Shown here piece after piece: positions 17,998 through 28,018 of a DNA stretch of 64,000 nucleotides. Below the pieces are notes generated by a model. It was not told where the DNA came from. It made no database searches and saw only the letters and a program-made list of their open reading frames with translations. Position numbers and translations under genes: made by a program. The stretch is taken from positions 2,761,380-2,825,379 of the forward strand of contig CP166133.1 in the NCBI GenBank assembly GCA_041228285.1. Reading direction: 5' to 3'. This DNA is from Neisseriaceae bacterium CLB008 (GTDB taxonomy: Bacteria; Pseudomonadota; Gammaproteobacteria; Burkholderiales; Neisseriaceae). Every line of letters begins with the position of its first letter. Positions within the stretch are counted from its first letter, which is position 1.

Positions 17998-19566
17998 TCA
18001 GTCACTTTTTTGATTTTTTTGCGCCTTCGCCCAGCGCCTAGCCCGCCAAGCCAGCCCGGCCAAAATCAGCGTCGACAGCCAAAACCACGGCCAGCTGCTG
18101 CCCATGCGCATATAAGGTGTGGTGCCGCTACGACCTTCGATCTCGCCTTGCAATACCGTGCGCGTTACCCGCACCGCCTCGGCCTGAAGGTCGCCATCGG
18201 GCTGAATGATGGCCGTCATGCCGGTATTGGTGCTGCGAACCATGTAGCGCCCCAGCTCCAGCGCCCGTGCCTGCGACTGCTGCAAATGCAGATCCATGGC
18301 GTAGGAGTCACCGTACCATGCCATATTGCTGGCATTGGCCAAGAGGCTAGACTGTTTCGCAGACGCGATCAACTCATCGCCAAAGCCGTCCTCATAACAA
18401 ATATTGAAGGCCACGCGCTGATTGTGTAGCTGTAGCGGCGCCTGCCCTGCGCCCCCACGAGTGGTATCGGCCAAAGGAATGTTCATGAACTGGTATAGCC
18501 AGTTGGTCAGGCTCTTTAAAGGAATGAATTCACCAAACGGCACCAAATGATCTTTGGCATAATAAGGGTCCGCTTTACCTGGCGTACCGTCATAGTCAGA
18601 CATATTCACCACCACGTTCAGATAGTTTTCACCATCGTCTGCAAACTGGCTCATGCCCATGGCCAAAGCAGTACCGTTATGGCGCGCCGTGTCGGCAAAG
18701 TCTTGTAGCCAGCTAACGGGAATGTTCTGTTTCATCAGCGGCAAAGCCGTTTCGGGCAAAATCAAAATATCGGCCTTGGTGTCGGCCACTTGCTGAAAAT
18801 AGGTTTGGAAGGTCGGCATGACCTGATCTTCTTGCCATTTCAACGTTTGTGGAATGTTACCCTGGCCTAAAGCCACCGTTGCTTTGGTGCCGTCTGGCTG
18901 AGTAAACGCAATGTTTTTCACGCTGCTGGCAAAACCCAACACCAGCAAAATGCCAATCACACTGCCTGCTTGCGTGCTGGCCTTAGGCGCACGCAGCGCC
19001 AGCACCAGCCATGCCGTGATCAGCGCCACGGCCAATGTGACCATGTGAATCCCGCCTACGGGCGCGAACCCTGCCAGTGGCGACTGTGCCCCAATTTGGC
19101 TATAGCCTAAGGCGCCCCAGCCAAAGCCCGTAAAGGCGCGCTCGCGCACAAACTCACCCAAAGCCCAAGCAAACGGCAGGCCCAGCGCCAATCCTTGCAA
19201 ATCAGACAGCTTAAGCTTACGCACCAGCCAGAACGCCAAAGCAGGATACAGCGCCAAATAGGCCGGCAGCAGCAGCGTCAGCGGTATCGCCAAGAACTGC
19301 GGCAGTCCTGCGGTTTCATTTAAAGCCGTATTGATCCAGTAAAACTGTGCCACATAGGCACTCAGCCCCCATAGATAGGCCAAGCGCACTGCATGCCTAT
19401 GGCCATAGGCAAAGAAAAACAGCAGGCCCAATAGCAACACCATCATAAAGCTAAGGCGATACGGGGCAAACGCCAGCGGCGTCGCTGCACCACCCAAGAT
19501 GATCAAGGTATACAGTAAATACGGGCGAGCCCAAACGATGTTCAATAAGCGATTTTGTGCGTACAC
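17998..19566 (-). CDS. lnt: Apolipoprotein N-acyltransferase
   Basis: Adds the third acyl chain to lipoproteins in the inner membrane. The 522-residue protein has an N-terminal block of membrane helices (to about residue 215) and a C-terminal nitrilase-like domain with the catalytic triad Glu272 (LPETALP), Lys338 (AKDHLVPFGEF) and Cys390 (NICYEDGFGD). The start is a GTG with AAAGGA a few bases upstream. A hairpin terminator separates it from corC, so it may have its own promoter or depend on read-through. Confidence 0.94.
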   Translation of the reverse strand: MYAQNRLLNIVWARPYLLYTLIILGGAATPLAFAPYRLSFMMVLLLGLLFFFAYGHRHAVRLAYLWGLSAYVAQFYWINTALNETAGLPQFLAIPLTLLLPAYLALYPALAFWLVRKLKLSDLQGLALGLPFAWALGEFVRERAFTGFGWGALGYSQIGAQSPLAGFAPVGGIHMVTLAVALITAWLVLALRAPKASTQAGSVIGILLVLGFASSVKNIAFTQPDGTKATVALGQGNIPQTLKWQEDQVMPTFQTYFQQVADTKADILILPETALPLMKQNIPVSWLQDFADTARHNGTALAMGMSQFADDGENYLNVVVNMSDYDGTPGKADPYYAKDHLVPFGEFIPLKSLTNWLYQFMNIPLADTTRGGAGQAPLQLHNQRVAFNICYEDGFGDELIASAKQSSLLANASNMAWYGDSYAMDLHLQQSQARALELGRYMVRSTNTGMTAIIQPDGDLQAEAVRVTRTVLQGEIEGRSGTTPYMRMGSSWPWFWLSTLILAGLAWRARRWAKAQKNQKSD

Positions 19567-19583
19567 AATCTTCCTTTAATCAT

Positions 19584-19624
19584 AAAAAACGAGTTGCTGC
19601 CTCAATCGCTGGCAACAACTCGTT
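19584..19624 (-). terminator. Intrinsic terminator between corC and lnt (minus strand)
   Basis: On the minus strand a long stem (AACGAGTTG..TGCC with GGCA..CAACTCGTT, one bulge) runs straight into TTTTTATG. It lies inside the usual ybeZ-ybeY-corC-lnt order, just ahead of lnt. Confidence 0.8.
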
Positions 19625-19649
19625 GGTGTTGGCACTCAGGGACAGCGGC

Positions 19650-20501
19650 CTATTGTGGGCCGCTGTAGGGGCTCGGCAGAGTAATCATGATGGAATGCAA
19701 ACGACGTGCGTCCGCACGCGCAATGGTGCAGCGCATGTGGCCAAGCATCATGCTTTCACCGCGCTCAGGCATCCGCCCTAATTCTTGCGTCACCAAACCG
19801 CCCAAAGTATCCACCTCTTCATCGCTGAAGTCGGTTTGGAAAAATTCATTAAAGTCATCCACCTCGATCGTCGCCTTCACCAAAAAGCGTACCGGCGAAA
19901 TTTTAATGATGTTGTCGGCGGTATCGTCTTCATCGAATTCATCTTCGATGTCGCCAATGATTTGCTCAATCACGTCTTCAATCGTCACCAAGCCCGACAC
20001 GCCACCGTATTCATCCACCACCAAGGCCATATGGTTACGGTTGCTGCGAAAATCTTTCAGCAAGGTGCTCAAGGATTGGCTTTCGGGCACAAACACCGCT
20101 TCACGCAAAATATCGTGCAGCTTAAAGCCTTCTGGGTGGGCAAAATAACGCAGCAGATCTTTGGCGTGCAAAATCCCCAAAACGTGGTCTTTGTCTTCAC
20201 CGATGACCGGGAAGCGTGAATGGGCGGTTTCGATGGTGAGGGCCACAATGCGCTCAATCGCCTCATCCTCACGGACCACGTCCATTTGGCTGCGGCTGAG
20301 CATCACGTCTCTGACCTCTAAATCACCAAACGCCAACACGCTCTCCAGCATGCTCAGCGTATCCGCATCCAGCACTTCTTGGGCAAAAGCGGCGCGCAAG
20401 GTGTTCACCACTTCTTCTTGAGTATCGGGGCCATCATTGGTCAATCGGTTTTTAAGGCGTTCAAAAAAACCAGGGTTCTTAGACTGCAGACTTTCGTCCA
20501 T
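19650..20501 (-). CDS. corC: CorC/HlyC-family CBS-domain protein
   Basis: A 283-residue cytoplasmic protein with a CBS pair (about residues 60-185; LSRSQMDVVREDEAIERIV and the VVDEYGGVSGLVTIEDVIEQIIGDIEDE block) and a C-terminal CorC/HlyC domain. It has no DUF21 membrane part, which matches E. coli CorC (YbeX). That protein is linked to Mg/Co efflux and to ribosome-related phenotypes. The gap to ybeY is seven bases, so they are co-transcribed. Confidence 0.93.
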   Translation of the reverse strand: MDESLQSKNPGFFERLKNRLTNDGPDTQEEVVNTLRAAFAQEVLDADTLSMLESVLAFGDLEVRDVMLSRSQMDVVREDEAIERIVALTIETAHSRFPVIGEDKDHVLGILHAKDLLRYFAHPEGFKLHDILREAVFVPESQSLSTLLKDFRSNRNHMALVVDEYGGVSGLVTIEDVIEQIIGDIEDEFDEDDTADNIIKISPVRFLVKATIEVDDFNEFFQTDFSDEEVDTLGGLVTQELGRMPERGESMMLGHMRCTIARADARRLHSIMITLPSPYSGPQ

Positions 20502-20508
20502 TTATGAT

Positions 20509-21027
20509 TTATTCCTTAATATAGGGATTAGGGTATCCTAACTGATGCAACACCTTTATTTCAAGTGCTTCCATCACTTCTGCTTCTTCATCGTCTTCAT
20601 GATCGTAGCCCATTAAGTGCAGCACCCCATGAATCACTAGGTGTGCATAATGATCGTTCACGCTGATGTTTTGTTCCGCGGCTTCTTTGGCCACCACGTC
20701 AGTACACAACACCAAATCGCCGCGCAGAACGGTTTGGGCGTCATCGCCCACCATTTCAGCAAAGTCATCGCCCTCATTCAAAGCAAAGCTCAACACATTG
20801 GTGGCGTAGTCTTTACCGCGATAATCGTGGTTGTACTGGCGCGCTTCGGCCTCATCACAAATCATGATGCCGATTTGGGCCTGGCGATATTCATTTTTTA
20901 ATGCCTGCCACACCCATTTAAATAATTCAGCGTTCTCTGGCGTGGCGACGGTGGTTTCACGGTTCACGCTCAAGGCCAAACGTTTTTTTTGCTCGGCCAA
21001 AAACGGCCGTTTTTTTGCTGCTTTCAC
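20509..21027 (-). CDS. ybeY: Endoribonuclease YbeY, rRNA maturation factor
   Basis: A metal-dependent RNase needed for 16S 3'-end maturation and ribosome quality control. The zinc motif HGVLHLMGYDH is at residues 133-143 (His133, His137, His143). The 172-residue length includes a basic, family-atypical N-terminus of about 20 residues. It sits between ybeZ and corC in the standard order. Confidence 0.94.
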   Translation of the reverse strand: MKAAKKRPFLAEQKKRLALSVNRETTVATPENAELFKWVWQALKNEYRQAQIGIMICDEAEARQYNHDYRGKDYATNVLSFALNEGDDFAEMVGDDAQTVLRGDLVLCTDVVAKEAAEQNISVNDHYAHLVIHGVLHLMGYDHEDDEEAEVMEALEIKVLHQLGYPNPYIKE

Positions 21028-21079
21028 ACGTCATCCTTCTTCATTCACTGCCCTAAGGCATGGTCGCCAGCAAAGCTGC

Positions 21080-22042
21080 TTAACGCGCCTGGGCGTCGTC
21101 ATGCGCTTCGTAGGCCTCAACAATTTTTTGTACCAGCGGGTGGCGCACTACGTCATCACTTTTAAAGTAATGAAAGTGGAGGCCATCAATGCCCTGTAGC
21201 TTTTGCTCCGCATCGCGTAAACCGCTCTTAATGTGCTTGGGTAAATCCACCTGGCTCGAGTCGCCGGTGATCACCGCCTTGGCGCCAAAGCCAATTCGGG
21301 TCAAAAACATTTTCATCTGCTCAGGCGTGGTGTTTTGGGCCTCATCCAAGATGACATAGGCACCGTTTAAGGTTCGTCCACGCATATAGGCCAGAGGCGC
21401 AATTTCGATTAGCCCTTTTTCCAACAGGCGCATCACCTTATCAAACCCCATCAGCTCATACAAAGCGTCGTATAAAGGTCGTAAATAAGGATCCACTTTT
21501 TGCGACAGATCGCCCGGCAAAAAGCCCAGTTTTTCCCCCGCCTCTACCGCAGGGCGCACCAATACGATGCGCTCGACTAGCTGGCGCTCCATCGCGTCCA
21601 CCGCTGCCGCCACCGCAATATAGGTTTTACCGGTACCGGCGGGGCCCACTCCGAATACCACGTCGTGGCTCAACAAAGCCTTAATGTATTGATTTTGGCG
21701 CGGGGTACGGCCATTCAAATAGCCTTTTTTGGTTTTCAAATGATAAACCCCAACCGACTGCTGCTTGGCATCGGCCTGGGTGTTGCTTTTTGCGTCAATA
21801 ACCGCCATCTGGATGTCTGCCAACGTCAACTCCCTATTTTGTGCAATTTCAACCAGTTCATTCAATGCAGCCACGCCTGACCCTGCTTGTTCACCTGAAA
21901 AGGTGAACGCAGCAAAGCGACGACTGATGCTAATTTGCAAAGCTTGTGCTAATGTCTTGATGTGCTCATCAAGCGCGCCGCATAATCGCTGTAAAGACTG
22001 ATTATCTAACTCTGTTAATTGATGATGTACGATAAGGCTCAT
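21080..22042 (-). CDS. ybeZ: PhoH-like ATPase YbeZ
   Basis: A PhoH-family ATPase of 320 residues with Walker A GPAGTGKT (133-140) and Walker B in [10 protein letters not shown]. The family works with YbeY in RNA metabolism; the exact role is not settled. It heads the minus-strand ybeZ-ybeY-corC group. Its N-terminal 100 residues form the usual helical extension. Confidence 0.93.
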   Translation of the reverse strand: MSLIVHHQLTELDNQSLQRLCGALDEHIKTLAQALQISISRRFAAFTFSGEQAGSGVAALNELVEIAQNRELTLADIQMAVIDAKSNTQADAKQQSVGVYHLKTKKGYLNGRTPRQNQYIKALLSHDVVFGVGPAGTGKTYIAVAAAVDAMERQLVERIVLVRPAVEAGEKLGFLPGDLSQKVDPYLRPLYDALYELMGFDKVMRLLEKGLIEIAPLAYMRGRTLNGAYVILDEAQNTTPEQMKMFLTRIGFGAKAVITGDSSQVDLPKHIKSGLRDAEQKLQGIDGLHFHYFKSDDVVRHPLVQKIVEAYEAHDDAQAR

Positions 22043-22332
22043 GATTTCGCACCGTGTTCCGTGACTGAGGCCTTAAGTTTAACACTATTTTCGGCAGGAT
22101 ATTTCATGCGCTTGCCGCATTCAGTGTGACGCCCTCACCGACATCGGCTTGGTCAGCCGTTCGTCGTATGCTGTTTTGCCCGAATACGCCACAGAAAAAG
22201 CCATTGGCTGATCTCGCACCCTTAGGCTATGGCCATCTAGGGGCTTTTTTTTGCGTGCCCTAATCACAATAATAGGCACCTCATGCGCTCGGGCAATCAG
22301 TCCCATTGTGACCCACTATTTGAGGAACCACC
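22043..22332. other. Divergent intergenic region between ybeZ and ppc
   Basis: It must hold the minus-strand ybeZ promoter and the plus-strand ppc promoter. A terminator-like hairpin points toward ppc. A 61-codon minus-strand frame (22121-22306) has no ribosome-binding site or recognisable content and I do not call it. Confidence 0.5.
22219..22252 (+). terminator. Terminator-like hairpin upstream of ppc
   Basis: A 7-pair stem (CCCTTAG with CTAGGGG) around a loop containing the palindrome ATGGCCAT, followed by C and eight T's. No plus-strand gene precedes it, so it may end a short RNA or act as a leader attenuator for ppc, 80 bases downstream. Confidence 0.6.
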
Positions 22333-25044
22333 ATGCTGCAAAGTCAGATCACCAACCCCAAGGACGTCGCCCTTAAGGCCGACGTGGCCTTTCTTTCCGA
22401 CGCCCTCTTGGCCGTACTCAAAGCCGAACTGAAGCAAGATGTTTTACAGGCTTTTTCTGTGTTCATCACCACCACGCAGCCAGAAAAAGACGTGCAAACC
22501 TTTTTGCCCAAGCTCAACGAAGCGCAAACCGAGCAGTTGATTCGCGCCTGTGGCCTATTCGCCCAAGTGTTGAACATTGCCGAAGATGCCCACCACGAAC
22601 GCCGCCGCTTGGCTCATGAAGCCAACCACTCTGGCGCCGCCAAAGGCAGCCTGGAAGAAGTGTTACAGCAGCTGCAAGCGGCCAAGGTGGCCACCAGCAC
22701 CCTACAAGACCAGTTAAACCATACTCAAGTGGCCGCCGTATTAACCGCCCACCCGACCGAAGTCCAACGCCAAACGGTCTTACACCTCAACCGTAAAATT
22801 CGCAGCCTGCTTGATCAACGCAATCAGCCCTATGTCAGCAAAGAGCAACAGCAGGACATTCAAGATGCACTTGAAAACGTCTTACTGACTCTGTGGCAAA
22901 GCAACGAAACCCGCCACTTTAAAATGACGGTCGCCGACGAAATCACCAACAGCGTGACCTACTTCCCGCTGAGCTTTTTTAAATCCGTGCCTCGCCTCTA
23001 TCGCAAGCTAGAGCAAGGCCTCAAGCAGCTGTCGCCCGACTTACATACGCCCAACCTATTGCACATTGGTGGCTGGGTGGGCGGCGACCGCGACGGCAAC
23101 CCCTTTGTTGACGCCGACACCTTAACCTATGCCTTTACCCAGCACGCAAAAACCCTGTTTCAGTTTTACCGTGCCGAACTGAGCGAGCTGTATGAAGAGC
23201 TGTCTTTGTCAGTGCGCCGCGTCGACGTCAGCGAGGCCGTGTTAAAACTGGCAGAACAATCGCCTGATCGCGCCCGCGCTCGAGAAGAAGAACCTTATCG
23301 CCGCGTCATCGCCTATTTCAGCGCCCGCATCCTGGCCACCGCCAATAAGCTAGGCGCGCCTTTAGGCTCTCATTTTGGTCTATTGACGCCCTACGATCAG
23401 GCGGCTGACTTTTTGGCCGACCTCAACCTCGTGCGCGACTCCCTGATTGCCAACGGCTCTGAACGCTTAGCCAACGGCCGCTTGGCCTCATTCATCCGTG
23501 CCGTCTCCGTATTTGGCTTCTACCTCATGCCGCTAGACCTACGCCAGCATGGCGATTTTCACGCCGAAGTAGTGGCCGACCTATTCAAGCACGCTGGCCT
23601 AGAAGACTATTTGGCGCTGGACGAACAGGCACGACAACGTGTTTTGCTACGCGAACTGGCTACGCCTAGACCGCTCTACTCACCGTACATCGACTACAAC
23701 GACGTCACCAAAAAAGAGCTGGCCATCTTCCAAGCCGCCCGCCAAATCAAAGAAACCTATGGCGAAACCGCCATCAACCAAAGCATTATTTCCAACGCCG
23801 AGGCCGTCAGCGACCTTCTGGCGCTGGCCCTATTGCTGCAAGAAACCGGCTTATTAACCTTAGGCAAAAATGGCCTGCCGCAAAGCCGCCTCAACTTAGT
23901 CCCCCTGTTCGAAACCATCGAAGCCCTCGAACAGTGCATCGACGTCATGGACACCCTCTTCGCTCTGCCTTGGTATAAGGCTTTGGTAGCGAGCCGTGGC
24001 GGCGTGCAAGAAATCATGCTGGGCTATTCCGACAGCAATAAAGACGGCGGCTATGTCACCAGCCAATGGGTGCTGTATCAAGCTGAAGCCAAGCTGGTGG
24101 AGCTAAGCAAAAAGCATTCGGTTCGCCTACGCCTCTTTCACGGCCGTGGCGGCAGCGTTGGCCGTGGCGGCGGCCCCTCTTACGAAGCCATTCTGGCTCA
24201 GCCAGCAGGCAGCGTAAACGGCCAAATCCGCATCACCGAACAAGGCGAAGTCATCACCTTTAAATACGCCGACCCGGGCAACTCTCAACGTAATCTAGAA
24301 ACCCTATTGGCCGCTACCTTGGCCTCTAGCGTCTTGCCCTATCAAGGTGAGGAGCCTGACCATAACATCATGCAGGCCCTATCTGACGAAGCCTTTGCCG
24401 GCTATCGCAGCCTGATTACCCATCCGGATTTTATTGATTTCTTCTTGCAGACCAGCCCGATTCAGCAAATCGCTTCGCTGAACATTGGCTCTCGCCCAGC
24501 CAGCCGTAAAACCTTGGCTAAGATCCAAGACCTGCGTGCCATTCCGTGGGTGTTCTCATGGACCCAAACCCGCCTCATGCTGCCGGCATGGTATGGCTTT
24601 GGCACCGCCGTGAGCAAGTTAATGGCTGCCCGCCCCGACGCTTTAGCCCAGCTGCAAACCCAGGCCAAAAACAGCCCGTTCTTCCACGCCATGCTGTCCA
24701 ATATGGAGCAGGTGATGGCCAAGGCTGATTTAACCATTGCCAAAGCCTATATTGGCCTGAGCGAACACCCAGAAGCGGCGGCGCACATTTTTGCCCTCAT
24801 CGAGGCCGAATTTAACCTCAGCAAGGCCCATTTATTGGCAATTTTAGACACGCCCAAGCTATTGGCCGACAACCGCTCGCTAGAGCGCTCTTTGGCCATT
24901 CGCATGCCCTATTTAAATGCGCTAAACTGGCTACAGGTAGAGCTATTAAATCGACTGCGTAAAGACCCCAATAACGCCACCACACTGGCTCAGGTTCACC
25001 TCACCATTAACGGTGTCGCTCAGGGCTTACGCAATACAGGTTGA
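22333..25044 (+). CDS. ppc: Phosphoenolpyruvate carboxylase
   Basis: Carboxylates phosphoenolpyruvate to oxaloacetate, refilling the citric acid cycle. The 903-residue enzyme carries the catalytic LTAHPTE with His140, the PEP-binding [13 protein letters not shown], the [11 protein letters not shown] block, and [13 protein letters not shown] with His603 and Arg605. Length is close to E. coli Ppc (883). GAGGAACCACC precedes the ATG. The argJ start lies 101 bases downstream with no terminator between, so read-through is possible. Confidence 0.97.
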   Translation: MLQSQITNPKDVALKADVAFLSDALLAVLKAELKQDVLQAFSVFITTTQPEKDVQTFLPKLNEAQTEQLIRACGLFAQVLNIAEDAHHERRRLAHEANHSGAAKGSLEEVLQQLQAAKVATSTLQDQLNHTQVAAVLTAHPTEVQRQTVLHLNRKIRSLLDQRNQPYVSKEQQQDIQDALENVLLTLWQSNETRHFKMTVADEITNSVTYFPLSFFKSVPRLYRKLEQGLKQLSPDLHTPNLLHIGGWVGGDRDGNPFVDADTLTYAFTQHAKTLFQFYRAELSELYEELSLSVRRVDVSEAVLKLAEQSPDRARAREEEPYRRVIAYFSARILATANKLGAPLGSHFGLLTPYDQAADFLADLNLVRDSLIANGSERLANGRLASFIRAVSVFGFYLMPLDLRQHGDFHAEVVADLFKHAGLEDYLALDEQARQRVLLRELATPRPLYSPYIDYNDVTKKELAIFQAARQIKETYGETAINQSIISNAEAVSDLLALALLLQETGLLTLGKNGLPQSRLNLVPLFETIEALEQCIDVMDTLFALPWYKALVASRGGVQEIMLGYSDSNKDGGYVTSQWVLYQAEAKLVELSKKHSVRLRLFHGRGGSVGRGGGPSYEAILAQPAGSVNGQIRITEQGEVITFKYADPGNSQRNLETLLAATLASSVLPYQGEEPDHNIMQALSDEAFAGYRSLITHPDFIDFFLQTSPIQQIASLNIGSRPASRKTLAKIQDLRAIPWVFSWTQTRLMLPAWYGFGTAVSKLMAARPDALAQLQTQAKNSPFFHAMLSNMEQVMAKADLTIAKAYIGLSEHPEAAAHIFALIEAEFNLSKAHLLAILDTPKLLADNRSLERSLAIRMPYLNALNWLQVELLNRLRKDPNNATTLAQVHLTINGVAQGLRNTG

Positions 25045-25059
25045 CGACCCAACCTGGTA

Positions 25060-25100
25060 ACCAATCCGGCCGCCCCGACACATCTGGGTGGCGGCTGGAC
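25060..25100 (+). promoter_or_regulatory. Stem-loop in the ppc-argJ gap
   Basis: CCGGCCGCC and GGCGGCTGG form a 9-pair stem (one G-T pair) across about 15 bases. There is no U-tract. It lies about 50 bases before the argJ start and could affect processing or translation. Function is inferred. Confidence 0.35.
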
Positions 25101-25145
25101 CGTTTGATCATTTATTGCGACAACAAACCATTAAAGGACATACCT

Positions 25146-26363
25146 GTGGCTGTAAACTTAACCCAACCCTTAACCGATCAAATTCTGCCCGTTGCCGGCG
25201 TCAGCCTATGGGTGGCGCAAGCCGGGATTAAAAAAGCCCAGCACGATGACGTGACCCTCATGGTGCTGGAAAAAGGCAACACCATGGCAGGCGTCTTTAC
25301 GCAAAATCGCTTTTGTGCCGCCCCCGTCGTCATCAGCCAAAAACACCTCAGCGAAAGCAACCAAAAACGCGCCCTCATCATCAACACTGGCAACGCCAAT
25401 GCCGGCACTGGCCAACAAGGCCGGGAAGCCGCTCTGGCCGTTTGTGAAGCCGTAGCCGAACACCTAGACTGCGACACCAATCAAGTCTTACCGTTCTCAA
25501 CTGGCGTGATTCTAGAGCCATTACCGAGCAGCAAAATCACCCAATCACTGGCCCAGTTACGCCCAGCCAGCTGGATCGATGCCGCCCGCGCCATCATGAC
25601 CACCGACACCGTGCCCAAAGCGGCCAGCCGCCAAATCGACATTGATGGCCACACCATCACCCTCACCGGCATGTCTAAAGGCTCGGGCATGATTTGTCCC
25701 AATATGGCCACCATGCTTGGCTTCATCGCCACCGACGCCGCCATCACCACGCCCTTATTGAAGCAGCTAGTCAAAGAGGTCGCCGATGAATCGTTTAACG
25801 CCATCACCGTAGACGGCGACACCAGCACCAACGACAGCTTCATCATCGTGTCGACGGGCAAAAGCGAACTTGCCCTCATCGACCAGGCCAATAGCCCAGC
25901 CTATGTAGCCATTAAAGCCGCGTTATCAGACTTGGCCCTCGAACTGGCGCAGGCCATCATTCGCGACGGTGAAGGCGCCACCAAATTCATCACCATTAAG
26001 GTCAATGGCGGCCGCAACCTTGAAGAAGCAAAGCTGGTCGCTTATACGATCGCTCACTCGCCGCTGATCAAAACCGCGTTCTTTGCCAGCGACCCCAACC
26101 TAGGCCGCCTGCTGTGCGCGATTGGCTATGCGGGCATCATGGACTTAGACGTTAATAAGGTTTCCCTCTATCTAGGCGACGTTTTAGTGGCCCATGACGG
26201 TGGTCGGGCACCCGCATATGAAGAAGCTCAAGGCGCTGCGGTTATGGCCGCCAATGAAATCACCGTCACGGTTGAACTCAATCGCGGCAGCGCCAGCACC
26301 ACCGTCTACACCTGCGATTTTTCTTACGATTACGTCAAAATCAACGCCGAATATCGTTCTTAA
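25146..26363 (+). CDS. argJ: Bifunctional glutamate N-acetyltransferase/amino-acid acetyltransferase ArgJ
   Basis: Recycles the acetyl group from N-acetylornithine to glutamate in arginine synthesis. It is an autoprocessed Ntn-type enzyme: the conserved self-cleavage site falls in NMATMLGF between Ala188 and Thr189, and Thr189 becomes the nucleophile of the beta chain. The start is the GTG at 25146 (MAVNLT, as in Neisseria ArgJ) with AAAGGA 7 bases upstream; an open frame back to 25041 is not coding. Length 405. Terminator follows. Confidence 0.95.
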   Translation: MAVNLTQPLTDQILPVAGVSLWVAQAGIKKAQHDDVTLMVLEKGNTMAGVFTQNRFCAAPVVISQKHLSESNQKRALIINTGNANAGTGQQGREAALAVCEAVAEHLDCDTNQVLPFSTGVILEPLPSSKITQSLAQLRPASWIDAARAIMTTDTVPKAASRQIDIDGHTITLTGMSKGSGMICPNMATMLGFIATDAAITTPLLKQLVKEVADESFNAITVDGDTSTNDSFIIVSTGKSELALIDQANSPAYVAIKAALSDLALELAQAIIRDGEGATKFITIKVNGGRNLEEAKLVAYTIAHSPLIKTAFFASDPNLGRLLCAIGYAGIMDLDVNKVSLYLGDVLVAHDGGRAPAYEEAQGAAVMAANEITVTVELNRGSASTTVYTCDFSYDYVKINAEYRS

Positions 26364-26389
26364 CGGCCGATTTTGTTGTTTTTTTCTCA

Positions 26390-26428
26390 CCCGATGCCAC
26401 GAACAAAGACTGATGGCATCGGGTTTTT
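26390..26428 (+). terminator. Intrinsic terminator after argJ
   Basis: A 10-pair perfect stem (CCCGATGCCA with TGGCATCGGG) and a 14-base loop, followed by five T's. Confidence 0.88.
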
Positions 26429-26512
26429 CGTGTAAAACCCACACCCGTCAAAACTAAATCACCTTACAAATCAAACACCTTAATTTTATTTGTATCAAAT
26501 CTCGCAAAATCG

Positions 26513-26541
26513 TTGCAAACAAGAATAATTATCATTAAAAT
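26513..26541 (+). promoter_or_regulatory. Fur-box-like site over the tonB promoter
   Basis: Bases 26521-26539 match the 19-base Fur consensus at about 13 positions (core AATAATTATCATTA). A promoter overlaps it: TTGCAA (26513-26518), a 17-base spacer and TAAAAT (26536-26541). Iron-bound Fur would block it. The site ends about 10 bases before the tonB ATG, leaving almost no leader. Confidence 0.65.
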
Positions 26542-26549
26542 TCAAAGCT

Positions 26550-27311
26550 ATGAAAAATGACCGCAACCGCTTTTATTTAACCCTGTCAGGCGTCACCCTC
26601 GCGCACGTTCTGTTGTTTATGGCTGTTCACAATATGAATAACCAGCCCATCACCGTGCCTCCTAGCCTCGACAGCCTCAACTTTGTCCTGATGTCTTCTA
26701 ACAGTGTGGATGCGGAACGAGCTGAAGCTTCGTCTACCCCACAAGAAGCGGCCCCTAAGCCTAAGCCTCAGGTCAAAGAGCCTGAGAAAAAGGTTGAGCC
26801 CAAAATCAAGCCTGTCGTAAAAAAAGACGCCAAACCTGATTTAAAACCGGCCGACAAAACCCCTGATCCCAAGCCCGTAGACAAAGAAAAACCAACCAAG
26901 CCGGCAACGGAACAAACGCCAAATAAAAGCGACAACAACAGCAACACCAGTAGTCAATCGAACAACAGCAATGCCTCTGGCAGCAGCAACAGCGCCTCCA
27001 GTAGCAGCAGCAACACCGGTTCTGTGACGCAGCCAACCCATATTGGTGGCCACTTAAACAACCCGCAGCCGCCTTACCCGCCACAGTCGGAAGAGGCTGA
27101 AGAAGAAGGCTCTGTTGGCCTACGCGTGCGCGTTGAAGCCAACGGCCGCGCCTCTGACGTCCAGCTGGCGAAAACCAGTGGCTATCCCCGCTTGGACCGC
27201 TCTGCACTCAGAACCGTTCGCGGCTGGCGCTTTACCCCAGCCACCCGTGGTGGCGAGCCCATTCCGTACACTTATACCTTCTCGGTACAGTTTAAACTGC
27301 CCCGACGCTAA
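26550..27311 (+). CDS. tonB: Energy transducer TonB
   Basis: Couples the proton-driven ExbB-ExbD motor to outer-membrane receptors. An N-terminal signal anchor (about residues 8-26), a Pro/Lys/Glu-rich spanning segment, then an unusually Ser/Asn-rich linker (about 130-160) lead to the TonB C-terminal domain (GSVGLRVRVEANGRASDVQL to YTFSVQF). Total 253 residues. The start has no clear ribosome-binding site. It begins the tonB-exbB-exbD operon, 33 bases ahead of exbB. Confidence 0.93.
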   Translation: MKNDRNRFYLTLSGVTLAHVLLFMAVHNMNNQPITVPPSLDSLNFVLMSSNSVDAERAEASSTPQEAAPKPKPQVKEPEKKVEPKIKPVVKKDAKPDLKPADKTPDPKPVDKEKPTKPATEQTPNKSDNNSNTSSQSNNSNASGSSNSASSSSSNTGSVTQPTHIGGHLNNPQPPYPPQSEEAEEEGSVGLRVRVEANGRASDVQLAKTSGYPRLDRSALRTVRGWRFTPATRGGEPIPYTYTFSVQFKLPRR

Positions 27312-27344
27312 CCGATTCAGCTTAACCCAGAAAGAAGACTACCC

Positions 27345-28016
27345 ATGGATTTATTAACAGTATTTAAACAAGGCGACGGCGTCCTTATCGCAACCTTCTT
27401 GATTTTGGTGATCATGAGCATCGTGACCTGGACCTTAATCGCCACGCGTACCAGCAAGCTCTTAAAAGCCAAAAAAGCCAATAAAGCCTCCGCCATTGCG
27501 CTTTGGCACGCTGCTAACTGGGATGAAGCCACCCAAAAACTGGCCGATCATCAATCACCGATTGCACGCATCGCCCTGAACACCATGAAAGCCAAAGCTC
27601 GCTACACCAGCGGTGGCGCCACCGTTTTGGGTGCACAAGTGCCGATGAGCGATCTATTAACCCGCGCCATCCGCAACGGTTTGAATAAAGAAATCAGCCA
27701 ATTCGACCACGGCCTAACCGCCCTAGCCTCTATTGGCGCCACCGCACCATTTATTGGCCTATTCGGCACAGTATGGGGTATTTACCACGCCCTAATCAAC
27801 ATCAGCACCACCGGCCAAATGAGCATTGCCGCCGTTGCCGGCCCAATTGGTGAAGCACTGGTGGCCACCGCTGCTGGTCTATTCGTCGCCATCCCTGCGG
27901 TATTGGCCTACAACGCCCTCACCCGCGGCAAAAAAACCATGTCTCAAGACTTAGATTCTTTTGCCTACGACCTACATGCCCAGCTTTTAAACAATGAGAA
28001 AGTTAAGGAAGACTAA
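27345..28016 (+). CDS. exbB: Biopolymer transport protein ExbB
   Basis: The pentameric inner-membrane component of the TonB motor. The 223-residue protein has three membrane segments: VLIATFLILVIMSIVTWTL near the start and two in the C-terminal half, with the conserved ASIGATAPFIGLFGTVWGIYHAL block and PIGEALVATAAGLFVAIPAVL. It lies between tonB and exbD; the gap to exbD is two bases. Confidence 0.95.
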   Translation: MDLLTVFKQGDGVLIATFLILVIMSIVTWTLIATRTSKLLKAKKANKASAIALWHAANWDEATQKLADHQSPIARIALNTMKAKARYTSGGATVLGAQVPMSDLLTRAIRNGLNKEISQFDHGLTALASIGATAPFIGLFGTVWGIYHALINISTTGQMSIAAVAGPIGEALVATAAGLFVAIPAVLAYNALTRGKKTMSQDLDSFAYDLHAQLLNNEKVKED

Positions 28017-28018
28017 TC

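Noticed and set aside
22121-22306. A 61-codon minus-strand frame between ybeZ and ppc
   Set aside because: No ribosome-binding site or recognisable content; it overlaps the promoters and the hairpin.
26880-27020. A short-repeat stretch in tonB that might suggest a tandem-repeat or phase-variable tract
   Set aside because: The Ser and Asn codons vary and keep frame, so it is a low-complexity linker, not a simple-sequence contingency repeat.
26806-27207. A Cys-rich 133-codon frame opposite tonB
   Set aside because: The cysteines come from the reverse complement of the Ser/Asn-coding repeats in the TonB linker.
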